From a marine actinobacterium MedAcidi-G3 (lineage in GTDB: Bacteria > Actinomycetota > Acidimicrobiia > Acidimicrobiales > Poriferisodalaceae): a stretch of 33,537 nucleotides of DNA. The notes under the pieces were generated by a model that was not told where the DNA came from, did no database searches, and saw only the letters and a list, made by a program, of their open reading frames with translations. Position numbers and translations under genes: made by a program. The stretch covers positions 1 to 33,537 of the forward strand of contig JUEP01000023.1 of the NCBI GenBank assembly GCA_000817105.1, in the 5' to 3' direction. Shown here in pieces: positions 1 through 8,030 of this stretch; the stretch's first letter is position 1, and the number at the start of each line of letters is the position of its first letter.

Positions 1-479
1 TGACCATTACACAATTAGATCTCGCAACAGTCAGATCTGCTGTGGGGTTGGTTACAGACCCCGAATATCCCGATCTGACAATCAAACAACTGGGAATTTT
101 GGAAGATGTAGTCATTGATGCTTCATCTATTCGGGTTGATCTTGTTCCTACCATTTTGGGATGTCCAGCGTTGAGCACCATTGAAAAAGACGTCAAGGTT
201 GCAGCCCGAAAACTCGGGCACGAAGTAGTCGTGCGATTTTGTCGAGCACCGGTATGGACGCCGGACCGTATAAGCCCCGACGCCAGACAAATCTTGGCAA
301 ACGAATACACGATTGCGATAACGCCGCGATCCGGTCGCACGCAATGTCCGGTATGCGGAGCCAGATCGATGGAAAAACGAAGCGATGTGGGGCCGACAGC
401 TTGCAGATCAGTGCACTGGTGCCCTGAATGTCGAAACCCGATAGAGGTAGTGCGAGCGCGAGAGGTCAAGAGCCAATGA
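1..479 (+). CDS. paaD: PaaD, maturation subunit of phenylacetyl-CoA epoxygenase (first base outside window)
   Basis: PaaD is a small DUF59/MIP18-type protein needed for assembly of the ring-epoxidising PaaABCE oxygenase. The frame is open from base 3. The TGA at 1-3 fits an ATGA overlap, so the start ATG would have its A one base before the window and TGA would end the upstream gene; the full protein would then be 159 residues. A GTG at 42 would cut off part of the conserved N-terminal helix. The DPEYPDL...LGIL segment matches the family's DPEIPVLSI..LGI signature. The C-terminus carries a cysteine cluster (CPVCG, then GPTACRSVHWCPEC) typical of PaaD and absent from most DUF59 proteins. It is translationally coupled to the TetR gene through another ATGA overlap at 476-479. 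Confidence 0.9.
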   Translation, partial: TITQLDLATVRSAVGLVTDPEYPDLTIKQLGILEDVVIDASSIRVDLVPTILGCPALSTIEKDVKVAARKLGHEVVVRFCRAPVWTPDRISPDARQILANEYTIAITPRSGRTQCPVCGARSMEKRSDVGPTACRSVHWCPECRNPIEVVRAREVKSQ

Positions 480-1069
480 CCCGACGAAATAGAGCCGATG
501 TAATCGCTGCTGCACGAGTCTTGTTCGCAGAGCAAGGTTTCCACGGGACGTCGATGCGAGACCTCGGTAAAGAACTTGGTATTCGCGGGTCCTCGCTTTA
601 CAGCCACGTGGTTTCCAAGGACGAACTGCTGGTCGACGTGGTTCGCGAAGCTGCGGCGAGGTTCCAGGGTCTTGCCGATGAAGTTAAGGCTATGTCCGGA
701 ACAGCTACACAAAAGTTGTCGAGACTCGTGCAAGGTCATCTCCAGATCTTGGTCAAAGACCCAGACCAAGCCCGAACATTCCTTAATGAGATCCGCTTCC
801 TTCCCGAACTCGAGCGAGAAGAGGCAGTCGCTATGTTCGATCGGTATCAAGAAACGTTTCGTCAAGTAATTGAAACCGGATGCATTAATTCCGAATTTCG
901 TTCCGACCTTGATGTTTCGTTGACGGCGAATTTAATACTGTCGTTGCTCAACGGAACGACGAGGTGGTTCAGGGCTGAAGGAACCTTGGATACGGAATCC
1001 TTGGGTAACGAAATTCATATGCTCCTCACCGGGGGGCTTGCATCAGAATTTAAGGTTGAAGCGTTATGA
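476..1069 (+). CDS. TetR/AcrR-family regulator inside the paa operon
   Basis: This is a 197-residue one-domain transcriptional repressor of the TetR family. Residues 8-50 form the helix-turn-helix DNA-binding domain (ARVLFAEQGFHGTSMRDL, then SSLYSHVVSKDELL), and the rest is a helical ligand-binding domain. I chose ATG 476 because it overlaps the paaD stop as ATGA; an in-frame ATG at 428 would overlap paaD by 52 bases and add a non-conserved tail. The end overlaps paaB by ATGA at 1066-1069. Sitting between paaD and paaB with overlaps on both sides, it probably senses phenylacetyl-CoA or another acyl-CoA and controls its own operon. The ligand is inferred from position only. Confidence 0.85.
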   Translation: MTRRNRADVIAAARVLFAEQGFHGTSMRDLGKELGIRGSSLYSHVVSKDELLVDVVREAAARFQGLADEVKAMSGTATQKLSRLVQGHLQILVKDPDQARTFLNEIRFLPELEREEAVAMFDRYQETFRQVIETGCINSEFRSDLDVSLTANLILSLLNGTTRWFRAEGTLDTESLGNEIHMLLTGGLASEFKVEAL

Positions 1070-1338
1070 AGACCTACGAGGTGTTCCTCAAAAAAGAAGG
1101 CAAGGATCCGTTCATCCACGCAGGTTCCTTTGATGCGCCCGATGATGAGATGGCACTCACTTATGCTCGCGAGGCCTACGGGAGACGCAGCGAAGGTGAC
1201 CAGATGTGGGTGGTGCTTCGTGACAACGTCTTGGTCGCCGACGAGTTAGAGCTAGGAATGGCCAACCGAACTCATAAACACAATGATGGACAACTAGTAG
1301 CAGAGCTTCGTCGAGCCAAGTCGAGTAACGAAAGTTAG
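1066..1338 (+). CDS. paaB: PaaB, small subunit of phenylacetyl-CoA 1,2-epoxygenase
   Basis: This 90-residue protein matches PaaB, the small structural subunit that holds the PaaA-PaaC oxygenase heteromers together. The family pattern is clear: an N-terminal TYEVFLKKEGKDPFIHAGS strand region, the conserved DDEMALTYAREAYGRR helix, and a short WVVLRDNV strand. The start ATG overlaps the stop of the regulator gene (ATGA), so translation is coupled. PaaC follows four bases downstream. The catalytic PaaA and the reductase PaaE are not in this window; PaaA could be the gene that ends at base 3. Confidence 0.9.
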   Translation: MKTYEVFLKKEGKDPFIHAGSFDAPDDEMALTYAREAYGRRSEGDQMWVVLRDNVLVADELELGMANRTHKHNDGQLVAELRRAKSSNES

Positions 1339-1342
1339 CCAA

Positions 1343-2077
1343 ATGGCCGTATCGAAAGAAGCTCACAACCTGGTTCTGTCCTTCGCCGACGACGAACTAT
1401 GCATAGGTCAGAATCACTCATGGTGGATCGCTATCGGCCCATTCCTAGAAGAAGATTTGGCCTTCACGTCGATAGCTCAGGATGAGCTTGGCCATGCACG
1501 AGCACTCTATTCGTTGCTCACAGATGACATCGATCACTTGGCGTACGGGAGAAAATACTCAGAATACCGGTCGGCGCATTTAGCTGAGTTCCTATGTCAC
1601 GACTGGTCGTCAGCCCTGGTTCGTCATGTCCTCCATGACATGGCGGAACAAATCCGCTGGTCGGCTCTAATCAATTCGAGCTGGACAGAACTAGGCGACA
1701 CTGCTGAACGAGCACTCGCCGAGGAGAACTTCCATATTCAACACGGCTTGTCGTTGTTACGTCGCCTGCTCTCCAGTGACGAAGGCCACAAACGCCTAGA
1801 ACCAGTAGTGCTCGAACTCGTTCCGCACGGCAGAGAATATTTCGTTGACTGTGATCTGGGACTAGTGGATAACGGAGTGTTAACGATGTCGATGGCTGAT
1901 CAAGAACAAATGTGGATTGATCAAGTAACAGAGACCTTCAACGAATTCAACATCTCGGTCGACATAAGTCAAGAGGCTCAAGGCATGGGTCGATCCGGAA
2001 TCCGCTCAAATGATTTCGCAACATTGCATGACGAAATGGTCGCAGTCATTCAGATAGATCCGAAAGCGAAGTGGTGA
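1343..2077 (+). CDS. paaC: PaaC, ferritin-like subunit of phenylacetyl-CoA epoxygenase, with candidate diiron ligands
   Basis: This is a 244-residue all-helical ferritin-like protein. Its length and C-terminus (GRSG...LHDEMVAVI..DPKAKW) match PaaC rather than the longer catalytic PaaA. In E. coli PaaC the metal ligands are largely lost, as I recall its sequence. Here a full set of candidates is present: E18 in helix A, E48-x-x-H51 (AQDELGHARALY), E102 (MAEQIRW), and E128-x-x-H131 (EENFHIQH). The start at 1343 lies four bases after the paaB stop with no separate ribosome binding site, so translation is probably coupled. The stop abuts, base to base, the stop of the convergent molybdenum hydroxylase gene. 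Confidence 0.88.
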   Translation: MAVSKEAHNLVLSFADDELCIGQNHSWWIAIGPFLEEDLAFTSIAQDELGHARALYSLLTDDIDHLAYGRKYSEYRSAHLAEFLCHDWSSALVRHVLHDMAEQIRWSALINSSWTELGDTAERALAEENFHIQHGLSLLRRLLSSDEGHKRLEPVVLELVPHGREYFVDCDLGLVDNGVLTMSMADQEQMWIDQVTETFNEFNISVDISQEAQGMGRSGIRSNDFATLHDEMVAVIQIDPKAKW

Positions 2078-4354
2078 CTATTTCGGTCGCCCTTGAATTT
2101 CTCGCCAGACCTTTTCTGGAGTTAGAGGCATGTCTAAATGTCGAACACCCAGATGACTCAAAGCATCAATAACTGCGTTTTGGATGGCCGGAGTTGCGCC
2201 AACCGTCCCAGATTCACCAATTCCTTTAGCGCCAAGGGGATTTATATGAGTTGGTGTCTCGAGCACTACTCGTTCGAACATTGGTAGTTCAGTAGCGGAG
2301 ATAACCGAATAGTCGGCAAAGTTGCTTGTTACCGGATTCCCGTAATCGTCGTATCGGAATTCCTCTACAAGGGCCTGAGCAGCTCCCTGCGCAAGTCCAC
2401 CGTGCACTTGACCGTCAGCAAGCAAGGGATTCAAAATCACCCCGGCATCGTCGCACGCTATTAAGCGCAGTAGTTTGACCGCACCAGTCTCGGTGTCTAA
2501 TTCGATTAGAGCGACGTGAGTGCCAAAAGGAAAAGTAGGGCCTTCAGAATCGAAAATCTCTTCGGCGTGCAAAAGACGAGGCCCATCAGCGTGAGGTTCG
2601 ACGAACTCAGCTACCTCTTGCCAAGAAACTCCAATAGACGGCGTTCCAACCACGTGGAAAAGTCCCTTAGCAGTGTCAAGAGATAAGTCTTCCTCTGAAG
2701 CTTCCAACAATTCTGCTGCGACTCTCTTAGCTTGTTCTACTAATAATTCAGATGACTCCCAGATAGCGGCGCCTGCTAGTTGCACTGATCGCGAGCCACC
2801 TGTGATGCCGCCCTGGGGAATTTCGTCGGTGTCGCCGTGCAGCACCTCAATGTCTTCCATAGCGACCCCAGTTGCGTCACTTACTAGCATCGCCCAAGCC
2901 GTGTGGTGTCCTTGCCCATAGGGAGATGATCCCGTCCGAGCTCGTATCTTTCCTCCACTTAAAAGCTCTACACCGCCGTATTCTGATCGACCCGCCCCAG
3001 CTGTTCGTTCCACATAGCTCGCGACACCGATCCCTAGCAGCAGTGTTTCATTGTTGAGCCGACGATGTGCTTGTTCTCTTCTTAGCTCTTGATAGTCACT
3101 TGCAGCTAGAGCGGCATCAAGACTGGCTTCATATTCACCGCTGTCGTACGACGACCCAGTTTTAGTGACCAAAGGAAAATCTGTCGGACTTAAAAAATTG
3201 CGTCGACGAACCTCAGCTGGGTCCATACCTATCTCCATGGCGAATGCATCTACCGCTCTTTCGATCGCAGCGGCGGCCTCGGGCCGCCCGGCGCCGCGGT
3301 ATGCCCCTGTTGGAGTTGTGTTGGTCACTACGGAGACGGAGCTAAAGCCGACGCTTGGTATGTCATAACAGCCAGTCAGCATCGCTCGAGCATTAGCTGG
3401 AAGTCCAGCACCGCCTGCTGGATAAGCCCCCGATTCTTGAACTACGTGAAGATGGTATGCCTTTATATCTCCAGTGGAGGTGCCACCAATACGGCAGTAT
3501 TGAACTTGACCTCGACCATGGCCGAGACCGACCATGTCGTCACTCCGGCCCGGAATCCAAACGATAGGCCGATCCACGCGCTTTGCAATCCAACCTAAAA
3601 GCGCCTCTTCAGGCGATGGACGCGCCTTAGCTCCAAAACTCCCACCAACATCGCGAGAAACCACCCGTATCTGGTCTTTTTCAATTTCTAGGATTGAAGC
3701 GATGACTGCACGCACTGGATGAGGCCCCTGGCCAGCATTAAAACAATGGAGACGCCCATCAGCTGTCCACTCCGCAGCTGCAACGCGGGTTTCAAGGGGC
3801 GCGGGAGCGAGCCGGTTATTTATCGTCCGTACTTGGGTAACCACTTCACAAGAATCAAAGTCAGGGTGCAACCCCTCAGCTTCCATCCGGCACACAACGT
3901 TGCCTTCGACCGTTCCTTCAAATAACAAAACATCAGAATCTAATGCCGCTTCGACGTCGACTAGAACGTCTAAGGAGTCGTAGTCGACTTCGATTAGCTC
4001 AGCAGCATCTGCTGCCATAGCCGGAGAGTCTGCGACAATCGCGACAATCGGTTCTCCAACGAACCTCACTCGCTCATCGGCCAATAGCGGTCGAATCATT
4101 GCCTCATCGAAGAGCGGGTTGGCCGAGGGATAGGGACCTATGTCAAGGTCGGCATTTGTAATTATGTCAATTACGCCAGGCATCGAACGCGCTACTGAAG
4201 TTTCGATTGAAAGCACCTTTGCATGGGCCATTGTTGAGGTCAGGTAATGAACGTAGGCGGGGTTGTCGAACTCAATGTCAGCAACAAAAGTGCCCTCACC
4301 TCTGAGAAGTGGGGCATCTTCACGTCTTCGAACGGAGGTACCGCGTAGTGCCAT
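2078..4354 (-). CDS. Xanthine dehydrogenase-family molybdopterin-binding large subunit (form II CoxL-like)
   Basis: This 758-residue protein has the two halves of a molybdenum hydroxylase large subunit. The a/b hammerhead domain comes first (residues 1-135, starting RRREDAPLLRGEGTFVADI), then the Mo-cofactor domain. Visible motifs are GGSFGAK (237-243), AYRGAGR (351-357) and the active-site glutamate in KGIGESG (about E714). AYRGAGR is the form II signature; true aerobic CO dehydrogenase (form I) carries AYXCSFR, so CO oxidation should not be assumed. ATG 4354 has a strong Shine-Dalgarno (GGGAGGGAG) a few bases upstream; the frame stays open to 4486 without a better start. The FAD and 2Fe-2S subunits are not adjacent, so partners must be encoded elsewhere. 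Substrate is unknown. Confidence 0.88.
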   Translation of the reverse strand: MALRGTSVRRREDAPLLRGEGTFVADIEFDNPAYVHYLTSTMAHAKVLSIETSVARSMPGVIDIITNADLDIGPYPSANPLFDEAMIRPLLADERVRFVGEPIVAIVADSPAMAADAAELIEVDYDSLDVLVDVEAALDSDVLLFEGTVEGNVVCRMEAEGLHPDFDSCEVVTQVRTINNRLAPAPLETRVAAAEWTADGRLHCFNAGQGPHPVRAVIASILEIEKDQIRVVSRDVGGSFGAKARPSPEEALLGWIAKRVDRPIVWIPGRSDDMVGLGHGRGQVQYCRIGGTSTGDIKAYHLHVVQESGAYPAGGAGLPANARAMLTGCYDIPSVGFSSVSVVTNTTPTGAYRGAGRPEAAAAIERAVDAFAMEIGMDPAEVRRRNFLSPTDFPLVTKTGSSYDSGEYEASLDAALAASDYQELRREQAHRRLNNETLLLGIGVASYVERTAGAGRSEYGGVELLSGGKIRARTGSSPYGQGHHTAWAMLVSDATGVAMEDIEVLHGDTDEIPQGGITGGSRSVQLAGAAIWESSELLVEQAKRVAAELLEASEEDLSLDTAKGLFHVVGTPSIGVSWQEVAEFVEPHADGPRLLHAEEIFDSEGPTFPFGTHVALIELDTETGAVKLLRLIACDDAGVILNPLLADGQVHGGLAQGAAQALVEEFRYDDYGNPVTSNFADYSVISATELPMFERVVLETPTHINPLGAKGIGESGTVGATPAIQNAVIDALSHLGVRHLDMPLTPEKVWREIQGRPK

Positions 4355-4420
4355 AATTCTGTCTCCCTCCCCGGCTAGGAGAATTAAGTAGTCAACCGAG
4401 TTTGTTGCTACCAGTAGGGA

Positions 4421-4426
4421 TATCAT
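4421..4426 (+). promoter_or_regulatory. Candidate -10 element of the cobalamin operon
   Basis: TATCAT fits the TANNNT pattern seen repeatedly in this window. It would place the transcript start near 4433, just before the first conserved riboswitch bases. No good -35 hexamer is visible 17 bases upstream, so the call rests on position. Confidence 0.4.
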
Positions 4427-4429
4427 TGC

Positions 4430-4612
4430 GCACGTACGGTGCAACGATGCAGCGAAGTCCGGTAAAAATCCGGCACTGTCCCGCAACGGTGAAGTCTCCT
4501 CGGAGAATAAGTCCGGTCGCCTGGATCAATGCCTCGCACGACGATTCTCGAGGAAGAAGCGTTGTGTGGCAGGTTTCCTGCCGCTCCGCCCTCGGACGAC
4601 AGGAGAAACCTC
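4430..4612 (+). promoter_or_regulatory. Cobalamin riboswitch with ribosome-binding-site switch
   Basis: The conserved core is easy to read: AATCCGGCACTG then CCCGCAACGGTGA around 4467-4492, and a B12 box AAGTCCGGTCGCCTG at about 4509-4523. It lies directly upstream of a B12 import and salvage operon. The end of the leader holds an apparent translational switch. GGCAGG-TTT-CCTGCC (4568-4582) can form a local hairpin. Alternatively AGGTTTCCTG (4571-4580) can pair with CAGG-AG-AAACCT (4600-4611; ten pairs, two-base bulge). The second pairing buries the AGGAG ribosome binding site (4601-4605) of the GTG start at 4613. Which structure ligand favours is inferred: B12 should favour burial. No U-run terminator is visible. 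Confidence 0.93.
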
Positions 4613-5605
4613 GTGAAAAAATTCTTATTCCTAGTCTTCGGACTGCTGATTTTCGTTTCATGCGGTAGCGACGACGTCGCAGATTCAGCGAACGAACAAA
4701 TCACCTACGAGCCAACGGCAACTAGTTCACTTGCCACCGAAATCCCGGAAGAGGCTGAGGAGTCTGCCGAAGCTGAGGAGTCTGCTGCGAGTGATGCAGA
4801 TGCTCAACCTGATGTAACTGTGGTCGACAATTATCCCAAGGCGATTGTTTCGTTATCTCCAACCGCTACGGAAATGCTTTTCGCCATAGGAGCTGGTGAC
4901 CAAGTCATTGCTGTCGATAACTACAGCTATTACCCGCCCGAAGCGCCTGTAGTGGGTGACCTTTCCGGTTTCAGCCCGAATGTCGAAGCTATTGCTGCTT
5001 TCCAACCTGATCTAGTGCTCCTCAGTAACCCAACTATCCAAGAAGAACTAGAGCTCCTAGGAATAAACGTTTTCGTAGCTTCTTCTGCTGTTGATTTAGA
5101 CGAGGTCTATAGTCAAATCGCCGAAATTGGCGACATCACAGGAAACTCAGATGGGGCATCGGTACTTGTTGCTCAAATGAAAGAACAAATTGAAGCAATT
5201 GTGGCCTCAATCGATGTACCCGCTGAACCGTTAACTTATTTCCACGAGTTAGATCCAATGTTGTACTCGGTAACGAGTTCAACGTTTATCGGTCAAATCT
5301 ATTCAATGGCTGGCGTAGAGAACATTGCTGACGCAGCGGATGGGGCCGGAACTTCGCAGTACCCACAATTAACCCAAGAGTTCATTCTTGAGTCCGACCC
5401 AGACATCATATTTTTCGCTGATGCTCAATGCTGCAGCCAAACCGTCGCAACTATTAGCGAACGACCGGGTTGGTCGGAACTAACTGCTGTTCGTAACCAG
5501 CACGTGTTCGAGATGAACGCCGACATAGCTAGTCGCTGGGGTCCTCGACTGGTGCAGTTCCTGGATACTGTGTCGTCGGCCCTCAAAACAGTAGCTGGAC
5601 GCTAG
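4613..5605 (+). CDS. btuF: BtuF-like cobalamin-binding lipoprotein of an ABC importer
   Basis: This 330-residue surface lipoprotein captures corrinoids for the BtuCD transporter. The N-terminus is a lipoprotein signal: KK, a hydrophobic stretch, then lipobox FVSC with Cys17. An acidic Ala/Glu/Thr-rich linker of about 50 residues follows. The periplasmic-binding fold of the BtuF/FhuD class comes next (IVSLSPTATEMLFAIGAGDQVIAVD..S.YP, then GFSPNVEAIAAFQPDLVL). The GTG start at 4613 sits seven bases after AGGAG, which is controlled by the riboswitch; upstream in-frame ATGs would read through the aptamer. Nine bases separate it from the permease gene. A ferric-siderophore substrate is possible for this fold, but riboswitch and neighbours argue for B12. 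Confidence 0.9.
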   Translation: MKKFLFLVFGLLIFVSCGSDDVADSANEQITYEPTATSSLATEIPEEAEESAEAEESAASDADAQPDVTVVDNYPKAIVSLSPTATEMLFAIGAGDQVIAVDNYSYYPPEAPVVGDLSGFSPNVEAIAAFQPDLVLLSNPTIQEELELLGINVFVASSAVDLDEVYSQIAEIGDITGNSDGASVLVAQMKEQIEAIVASIDVPAEPLTYFHELDPMLYSVTSSTFIGQIYSMAGVENIADAADGAGTSQYPQLTQEFILESDPDIIFFADAQCCSQTVATISERPGWSELTAVRNQHVFEMNADIASRWGPRLVQFLDTVSSALKTVAGR

Positions 5606-5614
5606 GCACTAGTT

Positions 5615-6682
5615 GTGAGCAAGGCCGGGCCGAGCAGTGCTTCGCCTCTGGCGGGAAGACTGCAGGTCTCGGCTGTTCTCATCGGAGGTTTTGCTTGCAT
5701 CCTGGCGATGGGAACGAGCCTGGCGATCGGTCCGGCGAGCATCGATAAAACAGCGGTTTTTAAAGAGCTAATTGATCGTTTGCCCTTCATAGCTATCGAC
5801 AGTGGTTTGTCGCCTATCCATAAGAGCGTTATTTGGGAGGTGAGATTCCCCAGGGTTCTTCTTGGCGCATTAGTTGGGTCGACCCTCGCAGTCAGCGGTG
5901 CTAGCTATCAAGCAGTCTTTCGCAACCCTCTGGCAGATCCCTACCTTCTTGGAGCTGCAGCCGGCGCTGGCCTTGGAGCAACGGTAGCCATAGTTACCGG
6001 CTCCGGTGATGGGATAGGAGCCTTTGACATGGTCCCGGTGCTTGCTTTTCTAGGAGCCATGAGCGCAGTTGTTATGACATATCTTTTGGGATATAGCTCT
6101 GGGGCAAGACGGTCACCGTCAGCCCTGCTGTTAGCAGGCGTAGCAGTGGCTGCCTTTTTGACTGCGATACAAACTTTTATTCAACAGCAGAATGTAGACA
6201 GCATCCGTCAAGTCTATAGCTGGATACTCGGCCGTCTTAATACCGCTTCGTGGACTGAGGTACAGCTGCTGGCACCGTATGCACTCATCGCAACCCTCGT
6301 AATGTTTCTTTCTCGGCGAACGTTAGATGTGATGCGTCTTGGTGATACTGAAGCTTCGTCGGTAGGTCTCAGACCTCAAGTTGTTCGTTTCTTGGTCATA
6401 GCCGCTGCTTCTCTTGGCACTGCGGCATCAGTTTCGGTTAGTGGTTTAATTGCTTTCGTGGGAATAATCGTCCCCCACGCTGTGCGCTTACTTGCTGGGA
6501 CAAGCAACCGGATTGTGTTGCCGCTTTCGGTTCTCTATGGGGCCGCATTCTTGGCGTTCGTCGACCTACTAGGCCGATCGCTGGTTTCGCCGGCCGAAAT
6601 ACCTATCGGTGTGATCACAGCTTTTTGTGGAGCGCCATTTTTCGTAGTGGTGTTGAGGACAAGCCGAAAGGCGCTCGCGTGA
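5615..6682 (+). CDS. btuC: BtuC-like permease of the cobalamin ABC importer (FecCD family)
   Basis: This 355-residue polytopic membrane protein belongs to the FecCD/BtuC family, which forms the ten-helix channel of type II importers. Conserved blocks are RFPRVLLGALVGSTLAVSGASYQAVFRNPLADPYLLG near residues 77-113 and the helix pair GLIAFVGIIVPHAVRLL near 276-292, which contacts the ATPase. Start GTG 5615 is nine bases after the btuF stop and has only a weak ribosome binding site, as expected inside a coupled operon. The gene ends in a GTGA overlap with btuD at 6679-6682. Confidence 0.9.
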   Translation: MSKAGPSSASPLAGRLQVSAVLIGGFACILAMGTSLAIGPASIDKTAVFKELIDRLPFIAIDSGLSPIHKSVIWEVRFPRVLLGALVGSTLAVSGASYQAVFRNPLADPYLLGAAAGAGLGATVAIVTGSGDGIGAFDMVPVLAFLGAMSAVVMTYLLGYSSGARRSPSALLLAGVAVAAFLTAIQTFIQQQNVDSIRQVYSWILGRLNTASWTEVQLLAPYALIATLVMFLSRRTLDVMRLGDTEASSVGLRPQVVRFLVIAAASLGTAASVSVSGLIAFVGIIVPHAVRLLAGTSNRIVLPLSVLYGAAFLAFVDLLGRSLVSPAEIPIGVITAFCGAPFFVVVLRTSRKALA

Positions 6683-7458
6683 ACCATTGTTCCGTCCGAA
6701 ATGTATGTGTTAACGCCGGGAAGAAGGTCATTCTGGACAATGTCTCGGTAACTATTTCACCAGGTGAGTGGGTGAGCATCGTAGGGCCCAATGGCGCTGG
6801 GAAAAGCACCCTCCTCTCTGTAATGGCTGGTTTGAGGAGTAGTTCCGGGAGCGTTCACCTAGGAGACACCGATCTTGCCGACATGACCCCACGCGAGAGA
6901 GCCCACCACTTGGCCTACTTGCCGCAGCACCCCGAGCTACCCCCAGACATGTCGGTCAGTGGTTATGTACTGATTGGACGAAACCCGCATATTCCTTTAT
7001 TGGGAAGTGAGGGACAGCGTGATATCGAAATTCTCAACCAAGTGCTTGAGCAACTCAGCCTCGAAGACTTTCAAAATCGTACCCTTGACTCCTTGAGCGG
7101 CGGGGAGCTCCAAAGATGCCATTTGGCGAGAATCTTGGCACAAGACACTCCAATGATTTTACTAGACGAGCCAACCACAGCGCTTGACTTGGGTCATCAG
7201 CAACAAACTCTCGACCTGATATGTCGTATTCGAAGCCAACGCGAACTGACAGTTGTTATGACTATGCACGACCTGAGTTTGGCGGGCCAATATAGTGACC
7301 GGATTATTCTGCTTTCTCAAGGGGAGGTCGCATCTGAAGGCACGCCTAAGGATGTGCTGAATCCAGACCGACTTTCAGCTTTGTACGGTGCCCGAATCCA
7401 AGTGATGGAGGTTGATAGTGACATTGTGGTTATTCCTACCCGCAGCCGGGAGTTCTAA
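6679..7458 (+). CDS. btuD: BtuD-like ATPase of the cobalamin ABC importer
   Basis: This 259-residue ATPase powers the BtuFC importer. All nucleotide-binding motifs are intact: Walker A GPNGAGKST (36-44), a Q-loop at LPQHPE, signature LSGGELQR, Walker B MILLDEPTTALD and the switch histidine in MTMHDLS. The GTG start overlaps the btuC stop as GTGA; an earlier in-frame ATG at 6625 would overlap btuC by 58 bases and adds residues with no family match. The end shares TAATG with cobO at 7456-7460, so translation is coupled again. Confidence 0.9.
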   Translation: MNHCSVRNVCVNAGKKVILDNVSVTISPGEWVSIVGPNGAGKSTLLSVMAGLRSSSGSVHLGDTDLADMTPRERAHHLAYLPQHPELPPDMSVSGYVLIGRNPHIPLLGSEGQRDIEILNQVLEQLSLEDFQNRTLDSLSGGELQRCHLARILAQDTPMILLDEPTTALDLGHQQQTLDLICRIRSQRELTVVMTMHDLSLAGQYSDRIILLSQGEVASEGTPKDVLNPDRLSALYGARIQVMEVDSDIVVIPTRSREF

Positions 7459-8030
7459 TGGCGACTGAGGTGCCCCCTAAAAAGACTCCCGAACAAAAAG
7501 AACGCCGAAGAGTTCCGTCCCTCGTATTAGTTCACACGGGTAACGGAAAGGGTAAGTCGTCTTCAGCATTTGGGGTTGTGATCCGATCCGTAGCTAGAAG
7601 CTGGAACGTTGCAGTCATCCAGTTCTTAAAGTCCGGTAATTGGAATACCGGCGAAGAGCGTGTGTGCCGCGAAAAACTGGGCGTTGACTGGTGGGCTATT
7701 GGCGAAGGTTTCAGCTGGGAGTCAGAAGATCTTTCTAAGGACGAAGCAGTCGCCCAGGTTGCATGGGCTCACGCAAAAAACTGTATTTCAAGTGGCGAAT
7801 ACCAACTTGTGGTTCTTGACGAAGTGACTTACCCAGCAAATTGGGGATGGATATCTAAAGAAGAACTGGTGTCCGAAGTAATTGGGCGCCCGAAACAAAC
7901 CAATATTGTCATCACAGGTCGCGATGCACCGGCCGAGTTTGTGGAGATTGCCGACACAGTCACTGAAATGCGAAACGTGAAGCACGCCTACGAGAGGGGC
8001 ATCGTCGCCAAAAAAGGTATCGACTATTGA
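7458..8030 (+). CDS. cobO: Corrinoid adenosyltransferase (CobA/CobO/BtuR type)
   Basis: This 190-residue enzyme transfers the 5'-deoxyadenosyl group of ATP to cob(I)alamin or cobinamide, the first step after import. The P-loop TGNGKGKSS (27-35) is the CobA-family variant. VLDEVTYPANWGW matches the conserved VLDE(L/V)..A...G segment. TGRDAP and the C-terminal GIVAKKGIDY close with the family's usual ending. ATG 7458 overlaps the btuD stop by one base, and the end overlaps cobU. A Lys/Arg-rich N-terminal tail of about 18 residues precedes the core and may cover the active site, as reported for CobA. Confidence 0.93.
   Translation: MATEVPPKKTPEQKERRRVPSLVLVHTGNGKGKSSSAFGVVIRSVARSWNVAVIQFLKSGNWNTGEERVCREKLGVDWWAIGEGFSWESEDLSKDEAVAQVAWAHAKNCISSGEYQLVVLDEVTYPANWGWISKEELVSEVIGRPKQTNIVITGRDAPAEFVEIADTVTEMRNVKHAYERGIVAKKGIDY

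Noticed and set aside
2078-4354. Aerobic carbon monoxide dehydrogenase (form I CoxL)
   Set aside because: The active-site loop reads AYRGAGR, not AYXCSFR, and no coxM or coxS gene is adjacent.
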